Assembly (NCBI RefSeq): GCF_016595525.1
Contig: NZ_JAENII010000006.1
Coordinates: forward strand, 186,001-250,000
Source of the DNA: Haloferula rosea
GTDB taxonomy: Bacteria; Verrucomicrobiota; Verrucomicrobiia; Verrucomicrobiales; Akkermansiaceae
Direction of reading: 5' to 3'
Length of the DNA stretch: 64,000 bases
The translations under genes and the position numbers were made by a program. Under the pieces are notes generated by a model. It was given only the letters and a program-made list of their open reading frames with translations, ran no database searches and was not told where the DNA came from. Every line of letters begins with the position of its first letter. Within the stretch, counting starts at the first letter, position 1. Shown piece after piece: positions 35,154 to 43,271 of the stretch.

Positions 35154-36047
35154 TTACAGTGTGTTGGATGTCTCTTGGCGGACCGTCTGGAGGAAATCCT
35201 TCATGTCCGATTCCGCGGCTTCAGCCGCGGCGACCACATGAGACAATCGTGTGGCCGGGTTATCATTACTTTCATCCAGGCTCAGGTCGGAGCGACCTGC
35301 GTCTGACATGTAGGCGGTTTTCAAGGCCGCCTCCAGTTCGTTCGATTCGGCAATCAATTGATCGCGCTTCGAAGCGAGCTGTTGGTAGCGGTTGATCTGT
35401 TGTTCGTGGGCCCGGATCTTCTGGTCGAGCACGGTGGGGTCCGATGATCCGGTGGTGCGTTCCGCCGTCCACTCGGCGTGCTCGCGTCTCAGCATGTCGA
35501 TGCCGATGCCGGCCAGTGCGGTATGAATTTCGGTGGCTTGCCGCAGGTGTTCCACTCCAGCCTTGCGGGCGGACTCGGCAAGCCCGAGACGCTGCCCGAC
35601 GGCGGCTCCCAGTTTGGCTCCTGCCCGGGTTTCGAGGAACTCGGTGTATTTCGAGTAGGCGTCCGACAATTCGTCGGCCTCCTTCGCCGCTTCCGGGAAA
35701 CCGATTTCGCGGCACATCCGCGAGATTTCCTCGAGAGCATTGCGGCGATCCTGCTTCAGCTGCTCCATCAGCCACTGGATGTGTTCCCTGGCCAGGGTTT
35801 CGCCGCGGATCCACATGTTGTAGATGAAGGCCGCGGCCCCAATCACCCCGAGTGCCACCGAGGCAAAGACACCGAGAAACCCCCAGCTGAAGGCGCCGGT
35901 CAGCAGCAGCATGCCTCCGGCGATCGCCAGTGGAAGGATGGTGAATGGAGATTGGATGCACTTGTTTCGAACGGCTTTGAAGATGGCTTCCTCGTCGGTC
36001 AGGCTTTCGAGACTGACTTGGTTTTGCTTTCCACCCCGTTTCGCCAT
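35154..36047 (-). CDS. Two-helix membrane protein with long coiled coil
   Basis: The ATG at 36047 ('MAKRGGKQNQVSLESLTDEE') gives 297 residues; an open frame extends upstream but into the preceding OmpA-type gene. Two adjacent transmembrane helices occupy about 35-80 ('FTILPLAIAGGMLLLTGAFSWGFLGVFASVALGVIGAAAF' in pieces), so a hairpin in the inner membrane is expected. The rest is coiled coil with repeated Glu/Lys/Ala, including 'EHEQQINRYQQL'-type heptads. It is separated by 19 bp from the PspA-like gene. I suggest it forms a membrane docking partner for that protein; no family is recognised. Confidence 0.75.
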   Translation of the reverse strand: MAKRGGKQNQVSLESLTDEEAIFKAVRNKCIQSPFTILPLAIAGGMLLLTGAFSWGFLGVFASVALGVIGAAAFIYNMWIRGETLAREHIQWLMEQLKQDRRNALEEISRMCREIGFPEAAKEADELSDAYSKYTEFLETRAGAKLGAAVGQRLGLAESARKAGVEHLRQATEIHTALAGIGIDMLRREHAEWTAERTTGSSDPTVLDQKIRAHEQQINRYQQLASKRDQLIAESNELEAALKTAYMSDAGRSDLSLDESNDNPATRLSHVVAAAEAAESDMKDFLQTVRQETSNTL

Positions 36048-36072
36048 GGTCACTGGTTGAGATACTGGGAAA

Positions 36073-37683
36073 TCAGAGCCCGCCCCGCTCGACGAGGATG
36101 GCTTCGACGCGCGGGACCCGGCCGCGGTAGGCTCTTGACCGTGGGTTTTCGCCGGGGCGCACCTGCGGGGGATCGGAAGAACCCACGCCTTCGATGAACA
36201 AGCGGTCCTCGTCGAAGCCATGCACGAGAACGAGCCGCTTTCTGACCACTTCGGCGCGCAATTCGGAAAGCTCCCGGTTTTCGTCGCTGTCCTGGCCACC
36301 GGTGTGACCACGAATGATGACGCGGTAGTTCGGGTAGTTCACGGAGAGGAGCTTGGCGATCTTGTCGACTTCCTCAGCGGCGCCGACTTCGAACTCCGTC
36401 TGGTTGCGGAAGCGAATCGGGCGAACCTGAAGCTTGGCGATTTCCCGGAGTTTCTCCCAAGCGGAGTCGGACAGGGGCTCGAAGTCGATCGTGCCCTGGT
36501 CGTTCTGACCGAGTGCCCGCGGAGCCGTGTTCTTGAGTGCTTCGAGCACTCTGGAATTCACCAGCCGATAGGGATCGTTGATCTCGGAGGGCTTCAGACG
36601 ATCCGTATCGATGAGCACGTCCGTGCACGAGAGAATGGTGTCGATCACCCCTTCCTGAGGCGGAATGTTCGAGCCGGAGGCGGAGATGCCGAACTGCTGC
36701 TGGCAGTTGTCGTGGAGATCGAGCCAATCGATCTTCTGCTCGTTGACGATGGCCTCGACGGTGTCCCGGTCGAGGTCGGCCCAGCGGGCCATGTCGGTGG
36801 TGAGTTCTTCCGAATGCCGGCGATAGTGGTCGAGCGAACGGAAGTAGGCCTTGAAGTATTTCAGGACGTCGTCTTCGCGGCTTGCGAGCGTCTGCTTGTT
36901 CACCACGAAGTAGTCCACGATGTAGCCTGCGAATTTGTCCGAACCCCAGATGTAGGTCAGCTTGGGGTTCTTCTTGAGGGCGCGGGAGATGTCGGGCTCC
37001 CACATCACGAAGACGTCGCCCTGACCATTCATGGCCCGGGTGTAGACTTCGGCGGATGAACCGACGGGTCTGCGCCATCCGCCACCGTTGCTTCCGGCGG
37101 CTTCATCGGCGGATCGCAGGTTGAAGAAGTCCAGATCCTTGACGGTGATATCGACGAGGAACTCGCTCGGACTGTCTCCGGTATAGACCCACTCCAGCGA
37201 GGCGTCGTTCAGGTCGGCCACGTCGTTGTTGGGCAACTTGTCCTTCGTGACGACGACGCCGTCGCCCCCATTCGAGCGTGCGATGGCGGCAACCATCACG
37301 CCGGGGAATCCTTTCGACCGCCCATGAATGAGATACTCGGCCGCGGGGATGGCGATGATGTCGTATTCCCCGGATGCCAGCTTGGAAACGCGCTCGGCAA
37401 CGGCCGCTCCATCATCGATCCACTGGATGCCGAGCCCCTGCCTCACGGCTTCCTTCTTCGTCTGCCTCGCGGAGGCGAAAAAGTATCCGAGGTAGCCATC
37501 CCCGGCAACGGTGAGGGTGGAGTTCACCTTGGCGTCCGAAATCTCGCGTTCGAACTGTTCGGCTTTCTCCTGCTCGGCCTGTTCCTGGTGTTTGCGGAAA
37601 AGCGGCTTCAGGGCGAACCATGCCCCGGCCAACAGGGCGCAGACTCCGAAGATCAGGACGGCCAGCTTTGAAGTGGTGTTCAT
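36073..37683 (-). CDS. Membrane-anchored binding-protein/OmpA fusion (type 2)
   Basis: 536 residues. An N-terminal transmembrane anchor (about 7-25, 'LAVLIFGVCALLAGAWFAL') and a short charged coiled stretch precede a periplasmic binding-protein-like region (about 50-350) with 'LTVAGDGYLGYFFASA', 'YDIIAIPAAEYLIHGRS' and 'GDVFVMWEPDISRALK'. A C-terminal OmpA-like domain (about 425-536) has 'RVIIRGHTGG', 'SELRAEVVRKRLV', 'LFIEGVGSSDPP' and 'YRGRVPRVEAIL' in place of the usual NRRVEI. OmpA domains bind peptidoglycan. It is the third gene of the operon, 84 bp after the VWA gene. A protein that spans inner membrane to cell wall and senses a ligand is inferred. Confidence 0.85.
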   Translation of the reverse strand: MNTTSKLAVLIFGVCALLAGAWFALKPLFRKHQEQAEQEKAEQFEREISDAKVNSTLTVAGDGYLGYFFASARQTKKEAVRQGLGIQWIDDGAAVAERVSKLASGEYDIIAIPAAEYLIHGRSKGFPGVMVAAIARSNGGDGVVVTKDKLPNNDVADLNDASLEWVYTGDSPSEFLVDITVKDLDFFNLRSADEAAGSNGGGWRRPVGSSAEVYTRAMNGQGDVFVMWEPDISRALKKNPKLTYIWGSDKFAGYIVDYFVVNKQTLASREDDVLKYFKAYFRSLDHYRRHSEELTTDMARWADLDRDTVEAIVNEQKIDWLDLHDNCQQQFGISASGSNIPPQEGVIDTILSCTDVLIDTDRLKPSEINDPYRLVNSRVLEALKNTAPRALGQNDQGTIDFEPLSDSAWEKLREIAKLQVRPIRFRNQTEFEVGAAEEVDKIAKLLSVNYPNYRVIIRGHTGGQDSDENRELSELRAEVVRKRLVLVHGFDEDRLFIEGVGSSDPPQVRPGENPRSRAYRGRVPRVEAILVERGGL

Positions 37684-37767
37684 TCAGTGGGGTGAGGATC
37701 CGGCAGGCTGGAGGGCGCGGCAGGTGCTGCTGCTAGAGTGTGTGAGTGGGATGGAGAGGTCGAGGAC

Positions 37768-38532
37768 TTAGAGATCGATGGTGGCGCTGTCATCCAGTTC
37801 GGCCAGGGTCTCCTGCATGGCTCCGAGCAACTCCTGTTCGTCGTTGGCCGTAAAGTAGGCTTCGGAGAACTGCCGCAGGGGGTGGTCACTGTTGATCCGG
37901 AATCCGATGGTGTAGATCGGCACGTGGTGGTCCCTGGCGAAGGTGATCCCACGGCGGAACGCGGAGGGGTCGCTGGCCTGGCCGTCGGTCACCACGATGA
38001 GCCGGATGTCTCCGTAGCGCAGCTGCTCCTGAAACTGGGTGATCAGGGCATTCGTGCCGGTCTGGATGGCGGACCCGAGCGGGGTGCCGCCACCGGCCGA
38101 GATCCGGCTGATCTCGTCCTTCAAAGCGGTACGGTGATCATTGCCGCGACCGAGTTTGACGGTTTCCCGACCGAGACCGCTGCGGGCATCGAATACGAAG
38201 AGGCCGATGTTCAGGTCGGTGGGGGCACCGTCGACGAAGGATGCGACAGCCCGCTTGGCCTGCTGGATCGGCTCGCCCGCCATGCTGCCACTGCCATCGA
38301 AAACGATGTAGGCATTCGAGCTGGGGTCCATTTTGGATCCGGGCGGCGTCGTATTCGGGATGGGCTCGTGGTCGGAGCTGCCCTTGCTGGCGTTGGCGGC
38401 GACCATCGGGCTTTCGAATGTCGATTGCCGCTCGGATGAGTTGCCGCTGCTGGTGGTCCGCGATTTCTCGCAGCCCGCGGGTAGCAACGCCGCGACGGCG
38501 AGCAGTCCCAGGGAGTAGTTTCGATGAATCAT
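37768..38532 (-). CDS. VWA-domain lipoprotein
   Basis: 254 residues with a lipoprotein signal: lipobox 'LLPAGC' with Cys21. After a Ser/Asn-rich linker, a von Willebrand factor A domain (about 72-250) has an intact MIDAS: D79-x-S81-x-S83 ('DGSGSM'), 'GGGTPLGSAI' for the Thr, and 'IVVTDGQASD' for the Asp. It should bind a metal and a partner protein's acidic residue. It lies 20 bp after the first binding-protein/OmpA fusion and 84 bp before the second, suggesting it links them or the ABC transporter on the periplasmic side. Confidence 0.9.
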   Translation of the reverse strand: MIHRNYSLGLLAVAALLPAGCEKSRTTSSGNSSERQSTFESPMVAANASKGSSDHEPIPNTTPPGSKMDPSSNAYIVFDGSGSMAGEPIQQAKRAVASFVDGAPTDLNIGLFVFDARSGLGRETVKLGRGNDHRTALKDEISRISAGGGTPLGSAIQTGTNALITQFQEQLRYGDIRLIVVTDGQASDPSAFRRGITFARDHHVPIYTIGFRINSDHPLRQFSEAYFTANDEQELLGAMQETLAELDDSATIDL

Positions 38533-38552
38533 TCTGAGGAGGGGGTCGGAGG

Positions 38553-40307
38553 TTAGAAGTCGATCTCGACGTCGTCTCCGACTTCAAGGACTTCGAGGCG
38601 CTCGAGGATGATGACACCCCGGCGGTTCTCGGCACGCTTCTGGGGCGTGTCGGCATTTTCGTAGATCGGAGCGGTCGAGCCACGGCCCACGGCGACGATG
38701 CGGTTGGTGTCCATCACGAGGCCCTTCTTGTCACAGTAGTCGACGAAGGCATCGCGCAGGGCTTCCGCCCGTTCGGCGGACTTGGTCTTGAGCGAACGCT
38801 CGAGCAGGGTGGCGGTCTGTTGGGTCGGGGTGGACGACATCTTGAGGACCTTCTGGATCTTGCCGAGCAGTGCCTGATCGTTCTTTTCCAGCGCCTGACG
38901 CAGACGCATGAGCAGGTAGCCATCGGCATGCGCCTCGATGATCATCGTGGTGCCGGCGTAGGTGTCGACCATGCCCATGGCTTGGTTGAAATAGTTCTGC
39001 AGGGCGGAGTCGTTGGAATCGAAGCTGTTCTGGTTGGCGGCGAAGGGAACCGTGAAGTCGAAGAGGGCGGTGTCCCGCTCGTCGAGTTCCGGATTCTCCA
39101 TCAGGAACTTCTCCACCTTCTGTTGGGCCTGCTCGGTGGATTTGAACACCGACTTGGCGACCTTCACTTCGCCTGCGTATTTCAGGCCGGCTCCAAGAGC
39201 GGCCCAGTCCCATCCTGCGACGGGCATGTCGAAGCGTCCGATGCCCCGTCCCGCCTTGTCGAAGGCGACCTGGATTTCCTCGGTGAGGGTTTCCATGCTG
39301 CGGGTGGTTCCCTGTCCGGTGAAGAAGGCGACATTGCCGGAATGGCCGACCAGTTCGGCTTCCGAAAGCATGGCCTCGGTATCGCCCACCAGCCCTGCAT
39401 CTCCGAGCAGGAGCTTGGCCGATGTGGTCATCACCTTGCGGTGTTCGGCGGTCTTCGTGGCCTTGGCGGCTACGAGGTCACGCAGGGTCTCCTCGGCCTT
39501 GAGCAGGCCTTTCACGAAGCCTTCGACCTTCTTTTTGTTGCTGTCGAAGTAGTCTTTCCGGACGGCGTAGACATCCGGGATGATGCGGCTTGCCTGCTTC
39601 GAGGTGAAGAGGATGCGGGCACCTTTCACCGCGTAGTCTCCCTCGGTGAGTGCAGCAGCGTCGGGTGAGATCACCCACACGGCGTCAACGTCTTCCTGAG
39701 CCTCGAACAGGCCGGGCGGGGAGACGATCTTGTTACCGCCTCCGTCAAGGGGGGCGGCCAGTTCGGGGAGGTAGTGGAACTTCACGTTCGATGGATCCAC
39801 TCCAGCGTCCTGAAGCACCTTGATGGCGGGGTGCTCATGAGGACCATAGAGTTGGAGGGCGACGGACTTGATGTCCTTGATCGACTTCACCCGGTCGCGC
39901 ACGACGAGGCAGTCCCCGCCGTTGCTCCATGAGAGCTGATAAATCACGACGAGGTCGGTGCCCGCATTCTGGAACGCCTTCCGGGCCTGCAGGATCATCG
40001 GCAGGGTGCCGCGGAGGTAGGGGGAGCTGCCATTGAGGCAGTTCGCGACCTGAGCGGGGAAGTTGTCTTCCCGATAGAGTTCGGTGCCGGGGAGGATTCC
40101 GTCCATCACCGCGAGTTGGGTGGCGACATCGGCACCCCAGGCGATGACCGGGACCTTCTTGTCGTTGGTGACCGGTTTGAGGCCGGACTTGGTGGCGGCT
40201 TCAAGCGGTTTGTAGCTCAGGGTCTGGGCATTCTGGGCCAGACCGGGAGTGGCAGTGAGACCTACCAGCAGGGCGGCGCCGAGCGCCGAGGGAAACAGGG
40301 ATTTCAT
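38553..40307 (-). CDS. Secreted binding-protein/OmpA fusion (type 1), first gene of operon
   Basis: 584 residues with a Sec signal peptide ending 'TPGLAQ'. Residues about 45-400 resemble a NitT/TauT-type solute-binding protein ('VIAWGADVATQLAVMDGILPG', 'AFQNAGTDLVVIYQLSWSNGG' in part, and 'LYGPHEHPAIKVLQDAGVDPSNV'). Residues about 415-570 are an OmpA-like domain: 'IEAHADGY', then an insertion of about 40 residues, then 'SAERAEALRDAFVDYCDKKGL', 'NRIVAVGRGSTAPIYEN' and 'KRAENRRGVIIL' with the peptidoglycan-contact Asp and Arg. The insertion inside the OmpA fold is unusual. It begins the ten-gene operon that ends at 28060. Confidence 0.87.
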   Translation of the reverse strand: MKSLFPSALGAALLVGLTATPGLAQNAQTLSYKPLEAATKSGLKPVTNDKKVPVIAWGADVATQLAVMDGILPGTELYREDNFPAQVANCLNGSSPYLRGTLPMILQARKAFQNAGTDLVVIYQLSWSNGGDCLVVRDRVKSIKDIKSVALQLYGPHEHPAIKVLQDAGVDPSNVKFHYLPELAAPLDGGGNKIVSPPGLFEAQEDVDAVWVISPDAAALTEGDYAVKGARILFTSKQASRIIPDVYAVRKDYFDSNKKKVEGFVKGLLKAEETLRDLVAAKATKTAEHRKVMTTSAKLLLGDAGLVGDTEAMLSEAELVGHSGNVAFFTGQGTTRSMETLTEEIQVAFDKAGRGIGRFDMPVAGWDWAALGAGLKYAGEVKVAKSVFKSTEQAQQKVEKFLMENPELDERDTALFDFTVPFAANQNSFDSNDSALQNYFNQAMGMVDTYAGTTMIIEAHADGYLLMRLRQALEKNDQALLGKIQKVLKMSSTPTQQTATLLERSLKTKSAERAEALRDAFVDYCDKKGLVMDTNRIVAVGRGSTAPIYENADTPQKRAENRRGVIILERLEVLEVGDDVEIDF

Positions 40308-40593
40308 GATTGGAGAGGAGGTTGGGGTATTTCGATGTAGGCTTTACCCCCAGACAACGCGGGTTGCAGGGGAAAATAAACACAAAAACCCGTGCGTTTC
40401 TGCCTTCGGGCGGGGTGCGGGGGTTGGTTCCATCAAGGAAGGGTGGGATCTGGACATGCCGCCAGTATTCGGAGTCTCAACATTGTGCGCCATTACACGC
40501 TGCCTCGTCGTTTGGAGCGACCGGGGGCAGGCTCCGGCACCAATCGCTTGTTGAAATGGTGCGGATCGTGCTGAGTTTCCCCGCCCTGAACCC
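40308..40593. promoter_or_regulatory. Divergent intergenic region of the ten-gene operon
   Basis: 286 bp between the minus-strand operon (start 40307) and the plus-strand gene at 40594. An A/T-rich block on the minus strand (TTTTTGTGTTTATTTTCCCC) lies about 60-80 bp upstream of the operon start and is the likeliest promoter area. No gene, tRNA or clear operator was found. Confidence 0.4.
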
Positions 40594-41235
40594 ATGACTA
40601 CCGACGATCCCATCGCCACCAGTTCCGACCCGGCCGAGCGTCCGGGAATCACGGAAGGAAAGAAATTCAGCGAATTCCTCAAGACCTGGATCACCAAGCT
40701 GGAGGATGACGAAATTACGATGCGTGAGGCCTACGAGAGCCTGATGTCGATCGGCAACTCGCAGGATGAAGTGCCTCTCATCGTGAAGCTGACCGAGAAC
40801 CCGAAATTCCATTTCGGTGGGTTGGGGTTCTTCAAGGGTCGGGTCACGCTGGAACAGCATGACTACATCCACATTCTGTTGGGTCGTGGGCTGACGCTGA
40901 TGGATGAAGCCTTCGTGATCGGTTTCACCATGGGGTCCACCGACCGGGTCTCATCCCATGAGCAAAGTCTGTTCGGGTTCATCAACAAGGTGCTTTATCC
41001 CAAGCCCTACCGCTTCAAGGAAGACGGGATGAAGGTCTTCAAGGATGCGGTGGCACTGGCCTATGTTTCCGACTGCCTGCCACTCGAGGAGGTCGACTTC
41101 AAGCCGATGCTGGACATGCCACTGCGCGAGATCAGAAAGGCGGTGAATCTGGAGGTCGATCTATTGCAGGCCTACTACCGGATCGAAGCCCGGAGGTATC
41201 CGGAATGCGCGGCGAGTCAGCGCTTGATCGAGTGA
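40594..41235 (+). CDS. Protein of unknown function with COQ4-like HDxxH-x11-E motif
   Basis: 213 residues, probably cytoplasmic. The central 'EQHDYIHILLGRGLTLMDEAFVIGFTMG' region (given in part) contains H89-D90-x-x-H93-x11-E105. This exact spacing is the metal-binding signature known for COQ4, a ubiquinone-synthesis protein. The flanking hydrophobic and helical pattern ('KPYRFKEDGMKVFKDAVALAY') would fit too. Whole-protein similarity to COQ4 is not clear to me, so this is a motif-level suggestion; no other quinone genes are nearby. Confidence 0.75.
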   Translation: MTTDDPIATSSDPAERPGITEGKKFSEFLKTWITKLEDDEITMREAYESLMSIGNSQDEVPLIVKLTENPKFHFGGLGFFKGRVTLEQHDYIHILLGRGLTLMDEAFVIGFTMGSTDRVSSHEQSLFGFINKVLYPKPYRFKEDGMKVFKDAVALAYVSDCLPLEEVDFKPMLDMPLREIRKAVNLEVDLLQAYYRIEARRYPECAASQRLIE

Positions 41236-41248
41236 GGCGCGGGCTCGG

Positions 41249-41758
41249 TTACTTCGGGTTGAGTTCGATATCGTCGTCCGTGAACATTTCCCGGTCGGGT
41301 CCGGCGGAACGAAGCTCGATCTCCCTTCCGGCCACGGGATGGACGAAGAGGGGGGTGCCCCAGCGGTCGACGAGCTGCTCCGTCGCGTCGAAGGCAGGGT
41401 GATCCGCGGGGAGGAACGCCTGCTGTCCGGCATTCTCCCCGCGCAGGGCGGCCGCGAGGTCGGCGTTGCCACCGATGGGATGCTTCGAGTGGTCCTTGAT
41501 GATGGAGAAATAGCCGGTGAGGACGCGGTCGACCGCCTTCAGGTCCTCGAGCGGATCGGTCGATGGGTCACCATAGGAAACCATCAGGGCCTCGCCGGGG
41601 AGTGGGCCGGTCGCGGGAACGGAGGGTGTGCGACTCTCGGTCGGCTGGGGCGGAGGTTGATTGGCCGGGGTTTCCCGGGGAGGGCGCAGGGTCATCCACA
41701 GGAAGATGCCTGCCGCCCCCAGGGCGATGATGAAGGCAAGCGCACGGGAAATCCGCAT
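41249..41758 (-). CDS. Small anchored protein with pseudopilin-like C-terminus
   Basis: 169 residues with an N-terminal transmembrane segment (about 5-22), a Pro-rich linker and a short domain. The end, 'WGTPLFVHPVAGREIELRSAGPDREMFTDDDI' (given in part), matches the C-terminal pattern of type II pseudopilins (GspG-like 'WGTPY... SAGPDG...DDDI'). It begins 3 bp after the DUF1501 gene, in the operon order DUF1800, DUF1501, this gene, which I know to recur in Planctomycetes and Verrucomicrobia. Function unknown. Confidence 0.8.
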   Translation of the reverse strand: MRISRALAFIIALGAAGIFLWMTLRPPRETPANQPPPQPTESRTPSVPATGPLPGEALMVSYGDPSTDPLEDLKAVDRVLTGYFSIIKDHSKHPIGGNADLAAALRGENAGQQAFLPADHPAFDATEQLVDRWGTPLFVHPVAGREIELRSAGPDREMFTDDDIELNPK

Positions 41759-41761
41759 GGT

Positions 41762-43234
41762 TCAGGCGAGGAAGCCGACCGGGTTGGTGCTACTGTAGGG
41801 ATCGTAGAAGGTTCGGATGTTCGGCAGGACGGTGTCCATTTCTCCATTGCTCACCCCAAACCACCGCAGCAGCTCGCAGAAATACTCGTCCACCGACATG
41901 CGCGGGAAAATGCGCCCACCGCGACCGATGTCGTCGGGGCCGTCGATGGCCAGTGACGGGAAGTGACCGAGGATCTCGCCGCCTCCCACCGGTCCGCCGA
42001 GGACCATCTGGTTGGCCGACCACGCGTGGTCGGTGCCCTGCCCGTTCGACCGCAGGGTGCGGCCGAAATCGGAGGCGGTGAAGGTCATGACATCATCGCT
42101 GAGCCCGAGTTGTTCGAGGCATTGCTGGAAGGCGAAGAGTGCCTGGTCGAGGACCGCCAGCATCCCCCCCTGGGTGTTGAGCAGCTCGCTGTGGTGATCC
42201 CAGCCGCCGAATTCGATGAAGAAGGTCTGGCGGTGGAGCTTGAGGTCGTCGCGGATGGCGATGGTCCGCACGGCGGCGGCGAGATTCCGTCCGACCGAGT
42301 GGTCGGGGAAATTCGCGGCGTTGATGACGGCTTCGACGTTGGTTCCGTCGATGCTGCCCGGGTCGTCGAAGTGGGTTTGGAAATCCTCACCGCGGGCGAT
42401 GCTGTTCGCGGTGATCTGGCCGTGGGTCCGCTGGAAGAGATTCTGGTAGTGGTCCTCGATCGGGCTTTCGACGGTAGAGCCGATCGCGGCCTGCTTCGCG
42501 CGGTGGGCCGGGGTGTTGCTGTTGGCGCCGGTGAAGGTGAGCGCGCCGTTGCTGGTGATGACGAACTGGCCTTCACTCTCGCCGATCTGGAAGGTCGAAT
42601 TCCCGGAAAGGGAGAAATTCATGGGCATGTAGTAGCCACCGGTCTGCTCGGTGTTGAGCCGGGAATGGATGACGTCGGCACAGCGTCCGGCCCAGCCGGT
42701 GAGGACCTGCATGCCCTGGGGCACGGAGGTCTGCCATTGCTCGGTCTGGTCGCGGTGGGAGAACAGGGCCTGGGGGAGGTCGACGAGTTTCTGCTGGTAG
42801 GCCTCCTTGTCGGGGATGGGTTCGATGAGGGTGCCGATGTTGGCGAGCAGGCTGAGGCGCTTCTCGGCGGGGTCGCCTTCGAGTCCGTTGAACATCTCGG
42901 CGATGCGCGGGCAGGATGGGTGGATGCCGTAGGTGCGGCCGAAGGAGTCGCTGAAATTCAGCGGAATGAGTTGGGAGCGGGGGATGGCCAGATTGGTACG
43001 GGAGGCGGCGTATTCGTCGTAGCCGCCGGGCTGGTCCATCGGGATGAGGAAGTTGAAGGTGTCGCAGCCACCTCCGAGGTAGAGGCAGACGAGCGCCTTG
43101 CGGGTGCCGGCGGCCTCACCATTGGCCGCGGCGGCGTGGTTCGCCATGGTGAGGTTGAGGAGTGTCGAGAGGATCGGGGTCGAGCCGATGGCGGCGCAAC
43201 TGGCTTCTCCGAGGAACTGACGGCGTGATTTCAT
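41762..43234 (-). CDS. DUF1501 family protein with twin-arginine signal
   Basis: 490 residues from ATG 43234. The N-terminus 'MKSRRQFLGEASCAAIG' is a twin-arginine (Tat) signal, so the folded protein is exported. The body has the DUF1501 pattern, related to the alkaline phosphatase/sulfatase superfamily: 'ALVCLYLGGGCDTFNFLIPMD', 'FIEFGGWDHHSELLN', 'DDVMTFTASDFGRTL' and 'NGQGTDHAWSANQMVLGG'. It follows the DUF1800 gene (37 bp), the standard partner. Proposed as a metal-dependent hydrolase or sorting-related factor, but the activity is unproven. Confidence 0.92.
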   Translation of the reverse strand: MKSRRQFLGEASCAAIGSTPILSTLLNLTMANHAAAANGEAAGTRKALVCLYLGGGCDTFNFLIPMDQPGGYDEYAASRTNLAIPRSQLIPLNFSDSFGRTYGIHPSCPRIAEMFNGLEGDPAEKRLSLLANIGTLIEPIPDKEAYQQKLVDLPQALFSHRDQTEQWQTSVPQGMQVLTGWAGRCADVIHSRLNTEQTGGYYMPMNFSLSGNSTFQIGESEGQFVITSNGALTFTGANSNTPAHRAKQAAIGSTVESPIEDHYQNLFQRTHGQITANSIARGEDFQTHFDDPGSIDGTNVEAVINAANFPDHSVGRNLAAAVRTIAIRDDLKLHRQTFFIEFGGWDHHSELLNTQGGMLAVLDQALFAFQQCLEQLGLSDDVMTFTASDFGRTLRSNGQGTDHAWSANQMVLGGPVGGGEILGHFPSLAIDGPDDIGRGGRIFPRMSVDEYFCELLRWFGVSNGEMDTVLPNIRTFYDPYSSTNPVGFLA

Positions 43235-43271
43235 GGTATGGGACGGGAAATGGGTTCGGGTAAGGGTTGGC

